NCBI GenBank assembly: GCA_035606915.1 | Contig: DATNDU010000180.1 | Span: 1 to 9,662, forward strand | DNA length: 9,662 bases | Direction of reading: 5' to 3' | From: Roseiarcus sp035606915 | Lineage (GTDB): Bacteria > Pseudomonadota > Alphaproteobacteria > Rhizobiales > Beijerinckiaceae | Shown: one piece after another, positions 5,724-9,662 of the stretch | How positions within the stretch are numbered: position 1 is the stretch's first letter | Layout: every line of letters begins with the position of its first letter | Translations under genes and position numbers: made by a program | The notes under the pieces: model-generated | What the model saw: only the letters and a program-made list of their open reading frames with translations | The model's database searches: none | Told to the model about the DNA's origin: nothing

Positions 5724-6038
5724 ATGTCGCGCCGCTGCGAGCTGACGGGCAAGGCCGTCCAGACCGGCAACAAGGTCAGCCATTCCAACCGCAAGACGCG
5801 CACGCGCTTCCTGCCCAACCTTTGCGAGGTGACGCTGCTTTCCGAGACGCTCGGCAAGGGCTTCAAGCTGCGCGTCGCCGCGGCGGCGCTGCGCTCGGTC
5901 GAGCATCGCGGCGGCCTCGACGCTTTCCTCATCAAGGCCGATGACGCGGAGCTGTCTTCGGGCGCGCTGGCGATCAAGCGCAACATCGTCAAGAAGCAGG
6001 CCGAGACCGCCCAGACCGAGACCGCCGAGGCGGCGTAA
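5724..6038 (+). CDS. rpmB: 50S ribosomal protein L28
   Basis: This 104-residue basic protein starts MSRRCELTGKAVQTGNKVSH and continues with SNRKTRTRFLPNLCEVTLLS, the L28 signature. It then has GKGFKLRVAAAALRSVEHRGG and an alphaproteobacterial C-terminal extension (ALAIKRNIVKKQAETAQTETAEAA). It is a structural component of the large ribosomal subunit. The ATG at 5724 has AAGGAAA about 6 bases upstream. The gene stands alone between a near-consensus promoter and an intrinsic terminator, so it is a self-contained unit. The zinc-binding CxxC pairs of some L28 forms are absent. Confidence 0.97.
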   Translation: MSRRCELTGKAVQTGNKVSHSNRKTRTRFLPNLCEVTLLSETLGKGFKLRVAAAALRSVEHRGGLDAFLIKADDAELSSGALAIKRNIVKKQAETAQTETAEAA

Positions 6039-6065
6039 GCCAACTTTACCGCTAGATTTTTGCAG

Positions 6066-6093
6066 GCGCGCGGGGCTTCCCCGCGCGCTTTTT
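6066..6093 (+). terminator. Rho-independent terminator of rpmB
   Basis: GCGCGCGGGG (6066-6075) pairs perfectly with CCCCGCGCGC (6079-6088) across a 3-base CTT loop, followed at once by five Ts (6089-6093). It lies 27 bases past the rpmB stop. Confidence 0.92.
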
Positions 6094-6120
6094 GCTGATC
6101 GCGCGGCCGCCGCCTATGCT
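6092..6120 (+). promoter_or_regulatory. Possible promoter of the thiolase gene
   Basis: TTGCTG (6092-6097) and TATGCT (6115-6120) are 17 bases apart and 27 bases upstream of the thiolase ATG. The match to consensus is partial (3 of 6 and 4 of 6), and the -35 overlaps the T-run of the rpmB terminator. The strong terminator means the thiolase needs its own promoter in this gap. Confidence 0.35.
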
Positions 6121-6147
6121 GCGCCCCGGATAAGTCAAGGAGCGAAC

Positions 6148-7326
6148 ATGGACGCCATTGTCATCGTCGGCGCGGCGCGCACGCCAATGGGCGGTTTTCT
6201 CGGCGATTTCAAGGATGTCGCGGCGTCGCAACTCGGCGCCCGCGCCATCGCCGCGGCGCTGGAGCGCGCGGGCCTCAAGGGCGAGGACGCGCAAGAGGTC
6301 ATCATGGGCTGCGTGCTGCCGGCGGGCCAGGGCCAGGCCCCGGCGCGGCAGGCTGCTTTAGCGGCAGGCGTGCCTAAGAGCGTCGGCGCGACCACCATCA
6401 ATAAGATGTGCGGCTCCGGCATGAAGGCGGCGATGTTCGCTCACGATCTCATCGCGGCGGGCAGCGCTGACATCGCCATCGCCGGCGGCATGGAGAGCAT
6501 GAGCAACGCGCCGTATTTGCTGGAGCGGGCGCGCGCCGGCTATCGCATGGGCCACGGCAAGGTGCTCGATTCGATGTTCCTCGACGGCTTGGAGGACGCC
6601 TACGATAAGGGCCGCCTGATGGGGACCTTCGCCGAGGATTGCGCGCGCGACTATCAATTCACCCGCGAGGCGCAGGACGCCTATGCGCTGGCTTCGCTGG
6701 AGCGCGCCAACCGCGCCATCCGCGACGGCGCCTTCGCCGCCGAGATCACGCCGGTAACGGTGAAGGCCGGTAAATCCGAGATCATCGTCGCCACCGACGA
6801 GCAGCCGCCAAAGGCGCGGCCGGACAAGATCCCGACGTTGAAGCCCGCCTTCCGCGACGGCGGCACGGTGACGGCGGCGAATTCTTCCTCGATCTCCGAC
6901 GGCGCGGCGGCGCTGATCCTGACGCGCGCGAGCATCGCCGAGAAGCACGGGCTTAGCGTGCTGGCCCGCATCGTCGGCCACGCGACTTACGCCGCCGAGC
7001 CCGGCAAGTTTCCGACCGCGCCGATCTCGGCGATGAAGCGGCTGTTCGAGAAGACCGGCTGGCGGCCGGGCGAGGTCGACCTCTACGAGATCAACGAGGC
7101 GTTCGCGGTGGTGGCGATGGCGGCGATGCGCGATCTCGACTTGTCCCATGACAGGGTCAACGTCAACGGCGGCGCCTGCGCGCTGGGCCATCCTATCGGC
7201 GCCTCCGGGGCGCGCATCCTCGTCACGCTGCTGGCGGCGATGCGCGCGCGCGGCGCCCGACGCGGCGTGGCGTCGTTGTGCATCGGCGGCGGCGAGGCGA
7301 CGGCGATGGCGGTGGAGATGGGGTGA
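6148..7326 (+). CDS. atoB: Acetyl-CoA acetyltransferase (AtoB-type thiolase)
   Basis: This 392-residue cytoplasmic thiolase joins two acetyl-CoA into acetoacetyl-CoA or runs the reverse cleavage, serving ketone-body, polyhydroxybutyrate or fatty/amino-acid catabolism. The nucleophile is C88 in TTINKMCGSGMKAAMFAHD. AGGMESMSNAPYLL lies at 112-125, NEAF at 316-319, the catalytic histidine is H348 in NVNGGACALGHPIGASGARI, and the acid/base cysteine is C378 in ASLCIGGGEATAMAVE. All key residues are present and the length is typical. The frame is open upstream to 5941, but ATG 6148 has AAGGAG 7 bases before it and gives the normal N-terminus MDAIVIVGAARTP. AtoB fits better than PhaA by overall motif pattern, and no phaB lies nearby. 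The symbol is by family resemblance only. Confidence 0.95.
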   Translation: MDAIVIVGAARTPMGGFLGDFKDVAASQLGARAIAAALERAGLKGEDAQEVIMGCVLPAGQGQAPARQAALAAGVPKSVGATTINKMCGSGMKAAMFAHDLIAAGSADIAIAGGMESMSNAPYLLERARAGYRMGHGKVLDSMFLDGLEDAYDKGRLMGTFAEDCARDYQFTREAQDAYALASLERANRAIRDGAFAAEITPVTVKAGKSEIIVATDEQPPKARPDKIPTLKPAFRDGGTVTAANSSSISDGAAALILTRASIAEKHGLSVLARIVGHATYAAEPGKFPTAPISAMKRLFEKTGWRPGEVDLYEINEAFAVVAMAAMRDLDLSHDRVNVNGGACALGHPIGASGARILVTLLAAMRARGARRGVASLCIGGGEATAMAVEMG

Positions 7327-7421
7327 AAGACAAGGCGCAGGTTTGCGCAACTCCATCCAAGCGCGCCTGTCGACGCGAGTTCCGCGCTCAACCCACCCCC
7401 TGGGCAGCCGGTGGCAGACAG
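7327..7421. other. Non-coding gap after the thiolase
   Basis: Neither strand shows a convincing gene here, and there is no hairpin plus T-run to serve as an intrinsic terminator for the thiolase. This is the first part of a stretch (7327-8140) with only weak or broken coding signals. Confidence 0.4.
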
Positions 7422-7598
7422 CTAGAGCCGTTGCCGATCAAGTTGAGCCACCGTTATTGCGCGCCAAGCGAAGCCATCTATCGCTCCGGCCGTCGCCTCG
7501 ATCGTTCCGAGGATGACAACCAAAAGCGCAATCGCATCGATTACCGTCGCGGACGCGACGGTGGCGAAAGCCAGCCAGCCCTTCATTAGGTCCAGCAT
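7422..7598 (-). CDS. Short single-pass membrane protein or stub (DUF1622-like N-terminus, tentative)
   Basis: This is a 58-residue ORF from the ATG at 7598, with a G-rich stretch about 10-15 bases upstream. It starts MLDLMKGWLAFATVASATVI, continues DAIALLVVILGTIEATAGAI as a probable membrane helix, and stops soon after at LDRQRL. The hydrophobic segment with VVILGTIEA resembles the first helix of DUF1622 membrane proteins, which are about twice this length with a second conserved half. I searched the other two minus-strand frames downstream and did not see that second half. It may be a truncated remnant or a real small membrane protein. The frame is also open upstream to a GTG at 7634. The assignment is from memory and uncertain. 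Confidence 0.3.
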   Translation of the reverse strand: MLDLMKGWLAFATVASATVIDAIALLVVILGTIEATAGAIDGFAWRAITVAQLDRQRL

Positions 7599-7761
7599 TT
7601 CCAAACGGCGCCCCCCGTCATTCAGGCGACGCACGAGATGCGCGTCTTGTTTTGCTATTTTGGCCTCTCGTTCTTGAGCAGCACGCCGATAGCATCGATG
7701 ACTTTCAACTGAGGATGGGCTCGGCAGTACAGGATTAGCCGATGCTCACCGGCCTTGGCGC
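7599..7761. other. Gap with a coding-like fragment lacking a start
   Basis: No complete gene is visible. On the minus strand one frame ending at the TAG at 7657-7655 reads SAKAGEHRLILYCRAHPQL followed by KVIDAIGVLLKNERPK. It has a protein-like composition but no ATG, GTG or TTG start in frame nearby. It may be the end of a decayed gene or chance. Confidence 0.25.
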
Positions 7762-7950
7762 TCAGCCAAACGGACCAATGTGAAACACCATGCTGACGAC
7801 GGCGAAGACGCCAATCATCAGCAGGATTGCCGCCGTCACCAGCGTCAGCGACAGTGGAAATTTACTTTCGCCCCCTCGCGCAAACGCCCCCCGCGGGGCA
7901 TCGGAACTCCACAGCGCGGACCAGAAGAACGATTTGTGGCCGGCGCGCAT
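7762..7950 (-). CDS. 62-codon membrane ORF, possibly the frameshifted continuation of the upstream membrane gene
   Basis: The ORF opens at the ATG at 7950, with GGGA about 6 bases upstream. Its start, RAGHKSFFWSALWSS, matches what the upstream small membrane protein family carries after its DGIxDAR segment, so it is probably the same gene in another frame. The second half, FPLSLTLVTAAILLMIGVFA then VVSMVFHIGPFG, is one clear transmembrane helix, but it does not resemble the second half I expect for that family. It could instead be the tail of a different small membrane protein. Whether it is translated on its own is unknown. Confidence 0.35.
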   Translation of the reverse strand: MRAGHKSFFWSALWSSDAPRGAFARGGESKFPLSLTLVTAAILLMIGVFAVVSMVFHIGPFG

Positions 7951-8140
7951 CGTTTATCCCATCGGACGGCGCCGCGATCAGCGCCATCACCGGCTGGAGA
8001 TAGAAACGAAACGTCATCGGCCCGTGAACGCGCGCAAAGATATCGGTCCAGAACCGCCGGTGAACTTCCATCGACCAGCCGTACCGGTAGGCGCCCCAGA
8101 CAAACAAAAGCAAAGCCAACGCCACAACCGGCCACGTCAT
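7862..8140 (-). pseudogene. Small membrane protein gene downstream of FGE, frame-disrupted
   Basis: From the ATG at 8140 the frame encodes MTWPVVALALLLFVWGAYRY (a membrane helix), GWSMEVHRRFWTDIFARVHG and PMTFRFYLQPVMALIAAPSD, then GINDA. This is the N-terminal half of a family recognised by its MTFRFxLQP core. After DAR the frame turns into RRPQIVLLV and an unrelated cysteine/glycine tail, stopping at 7862. The expected continuation GHKSFFWSALWSS lies one frame away (7950 downward). A further family-like piece, PRGGRLREG, lies in the third frame just after a C6 run at 7887-7892. So at least two frame changes are needed. Its ATG overlaps the FGE stop (ATGA at 8140-8137), indicating translational coupling. 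Real decay or sequencing error at GC homopolymers are both possible. Confidence 0.6.
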
Positions 8141-9162
8141 GGCGATCGCCAGCGTCGATGGCTTGACCGCGCTGAGGGTGATGGCCTTGCGCGCACCACG
8201 CAGCGAAAGCCGACATGGCTGGTCGACGTATCGATGGGTTCGGCGTGGCGCGCGGCTGGACGGTATCGGCGGCAGTAATTTGGCGCGCAAAGGTGCGAGC
8301 CACCCTTGAGAACCTTGCGGGGAATTTTGATGTTCGGCTGGCACGTATCGTAGCTGTTCGCTTCGCCGCCACCGCGCGGGTTTTGCGGAATGCAGCAGGC
8401 CTTCGGCGCATCGGCCTCGTGCTTTGCGCTGTACCAGTCGACGGTCCATTCCCAGACATTGCCGATCATGTCGTGGAGGCCATAACCGTTTGGCGGGAAC
8501 GCGGTTACGGGTGAGGTGCGCGCATAGCCGTCTTCACCCAGGTTCTGGTGTGGGAATTCACCCTGCCAGGTGTTGGCCATGTGTCTGCCGCCCGGCATGA
8601 ATGCGTTGCCCCAGGCGAATTCCTCACCGTCCAGTCCGCCGCGCGCGGCAAACTCCCATTCAGCCTCAGTGGGCAATTCCTTACCAGCCCAGGTCGCGTA
8701 AGCCAGTGCGTCCGCATACGCGACGTGAACCACCGGATGATGGTCTTGCACATTGATGTTGGTCTTCGGTCCGTAAGGGCGCCGCCAATTCGCTCCCTTC
8801 ATGAACGTCCACCATCGCGCCCACTCACGCAGGTCGACCGGACCGGACGGCGGCGCAAACACCAGCGAACCCGCATAGACCATCTCAGGCAGAGCGCCGG
8901 GATAGTCTTTGGGGTCCGGCGGTATTTCCGCAACGGTGACGTGACCGGTGGCTTTCACGAACTGTTTGAATTGCCGGTTCGTGACAGGTGTTTTGTCGAT
9001 CCAAAAGCCATCGACGGCGACGCGATGGCTCGGCGCCTCTTCCAGATAGTGATGGTCCGATCCCATGCGGAACGTTCCGCCGGGAATCCAGACCATATCG
9101 CAAACGCGATCATCAGGTGACAAATGAATGCTCCGTTCTTCGGCTAATGAAATTGACGTCAT
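8137..9162 (-). CDS. Formylglycine-generating enzyme (FGE/SUMF1) family protein
   Basis: This 341-residue cytoplasmic protein shows the FGE-sulfatase fold from end to end: MVWIPGGTFRMGSDHHYLEE (23-42), DGFWIDKTPVTNRQFKQFV (51-69), HHPVVHVAYADALAYATWAG (141-160), KELPTEAEWEFAARGG (161-176), NGYGLHDMIGNVWEWTVDWY (225-244) and KGGSHLCAPNYCRRYRPAAR. The last segment keeps C292 and C297 with four residues between, matching the copper-binding catalytic pair of true FGEs, and HVGFRC follows (316-321). True FGEs oxidise a sulfatase active-site cysteine (CxPxR) to formylglycine using oxygen. The retained pair argues for catalytic activity, but no sulfatase is visible in the window. The ATG at 9162 has a weak GGA site, and the following membrane gene overlaps by ATGA. 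Confidence 0.93.
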   Translation of the reverse strand: MTSISLAEERSIHLSPDDRVCDMVWIPGGTFRMGSDHHYLEEAPSHRVAVDGFWIDKTPVTNRQFKQFVKATGHVTVAEIPPDPKDYPGALPEMVYAGSLVFAPPSGPVDLREWARWWTFMKGANWRRPYGPKTNINVQDHHPVVHVAYADALAYATWAGKELPTEAEWEFAARGGLDGEEFAWGNAFMPGGRHMANTWQGEFPHQNLGEDGYARTSPVTAFPPNGYGLHDMIGNVWEWTVDWYSAKHEADAPKACCIPQNPRGGGEANSYDTCQPNIKIPRKVLKGGSHLCAPNYCRRYRPAARHAEPIDTSTSHVGFRCVVRARPSPSARSSHRRWRSP

Positions 9163-9189
9163 GACATTCCAACCGGAAATGCGTTCCAG

Positions 9190-9662
9190 CTACCGAGGAC
9201 AGGCGTCCCTGAACCCCTTCGTCTTGCTCGGATCGGTGTAGCGCCAGCAGTAGTCAGGCTCCGGAGGGGCGCTGGCCCAAGCAACGGCCGTCGCCACGGT
9301 GACGAATCCAACAGCAGCGCCCGCCGCAATCGCGCCGCCTGCGGGCCAGCGATACCATCCGGGACGAACCCATGCGCCGCGGACACCCGGGCGAACCACG
9401 GCGCCACGGCGCACGACGGTCCTGCTTCTAACGCCACCGCGCGGACCAACGACCGTGGCCCTGCGCGCCACCTCGCCTCGTCTCACCATGACAACTTGCG
9501 CGAGGTCGCGATTTGTATCGATCTGTTGATGAAGAACGTTGCCCTGTCCGGGACTTATCGCAGATGCCGGCGACCCCATCGTTAAGCCCAGGATGACGGT
9601 AAGGCTTATTCGACGAAACGTTTTTGAAGCGCAGTCAGCTTGATTGGTAAGGGTTGTTACGG
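9190..9662 (-). CDS. Small secreted or membrane-anchored protein with C-terminal CWRYTDPS motif (5' end beyond the right edge)
   Basis: The frame is open to the right edge, with 156 codons visible. An ATG at 9579 exists, but upstream residues read KTFRRISLTVILGLTMGSP followed by ASA, a full signal peptide, and there is no start codon for them within the window. So the true start lies beyond the edge. The mature part is rich in arginine and valine (VVRRGAVVRPGVRGAWVRPG). It has a second hydrophobic segment (AGGAIAAGAAVGFVTVATAV) and ends PDYCWRYTDPSKTKGF then RDACPR. This CW-x-YTDPS ending with a second cysteine is common in small secreted proteins of Hyphomicrobiales whose function is unknown. 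The FGE gene begins 27 bases downstream on the same strand, so they may be co-transcribed; a functional link is not shown. Confidence 0.72.
   Translation of the reverse strand, partial: VTTLTNQADCASKTFRRISLTVILGLTMGSPASAISPGQGNVLHQQIDTNRDLAQVVMVRRGEVARRATVVGPRGGVRSRTVVRRGAVVRPGVRGAWVRPGWYRWPAGGAIAAGAAVGFVTVATAVAWASAPPEPDYCWRYTDPSKTKGFRDACPR

Noticed and set aside
5941..6147. N-terminal extension of the thiolase frame into rpmB
   Set aside because: It runs through the rpmB terminator, and ATG 6148 has a strong Shine-Dalgarno and gives the normal thiolase N-terminus.
6358..7356. 332-codon minus-strand ORF over the thiolase
   Set aside because: It is antisense to a clear thiolase with all catalytic residues and reads as arginine/histidine-rich noise.
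8215..9120. Plus-strand ORFs over the FGE gene (8215-8514, 8548-9120)
   Set aside because: They are antisense to a protein with complete FGE motifs and show no domain of their own.

Overview
The window looks like chromosomal DNA of a GC-rich alphaproteobacterium, probably of the order Hyphomicrobiales (Rhizobiales). The evidence is strong GC bias at third codon positions, a CTTGAC-N17-TATAGA-type housekeeping promoter, a Tat-exported sugar-binding protein behind a SorC regulator, a YXWGXW-repeat exported protein and a small secreted protein ending in a CWRYTDPS-type motif. The genus cannot be fixed from the sequence alone. No tRNA, rRNA, CRISPR array, phage gene, transposase or insertion sequence was seen.

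Left part, 1-1764, minus strand: a SorC-type sugar-responsive regulator followed by the 5' two-thirds or so of a family 1 ABC transporter solute-binding protein that runs off the left edge. The permease and ATPase genes presumably lie beyond it. Next, 1896-2668 (minus) holds a SRPBCC (START-like) protein and a VOC (glyoxalase-fold) protein in one transcription unit, with an AraC-family regulator transcribed divergently (2764-3597). This layout suggests a small regulator-controlled metabolite or detoxification module.

Middle, 3617-6038: an exported YXWGXW-repeat protein with an unusual Met-His pentapeptide repeat tail (minus), the PLP-homeostasis protein YggS (minus), and divergently rpmB for ribosomal protein L28, with a near-consensus promoter and a textbook intrinsic terminator. 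An AtoB-type acetyl-CoA acetyltransferase follows on the plus strand (6148-7326).

Right part, 7327-9662, minus strand: a 5'-truncated small secreted protein, then a formylglycine-generating enzyme (FGE/SUMF1) family protein that keeps the catalytic cysteine pair, then a translationally coupled small membrane protein gene whose reading frame is broken. Between this and the thiolase lie only a 62-codon membrane ORF and a 58-codon membrane-protein stub. The 7327-8140 stretch reads as decayed or mis-sequenced.

Most genes are ordinary. The points most worth a second look are the palindrome-based Met-His repeat, the broken gene downstream of FGE together with the absence of any visible sulfatase, and the paired repeats upstream of the YXWGXW gene. 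I found no convincing evidence of a wholly new multi-gene system.
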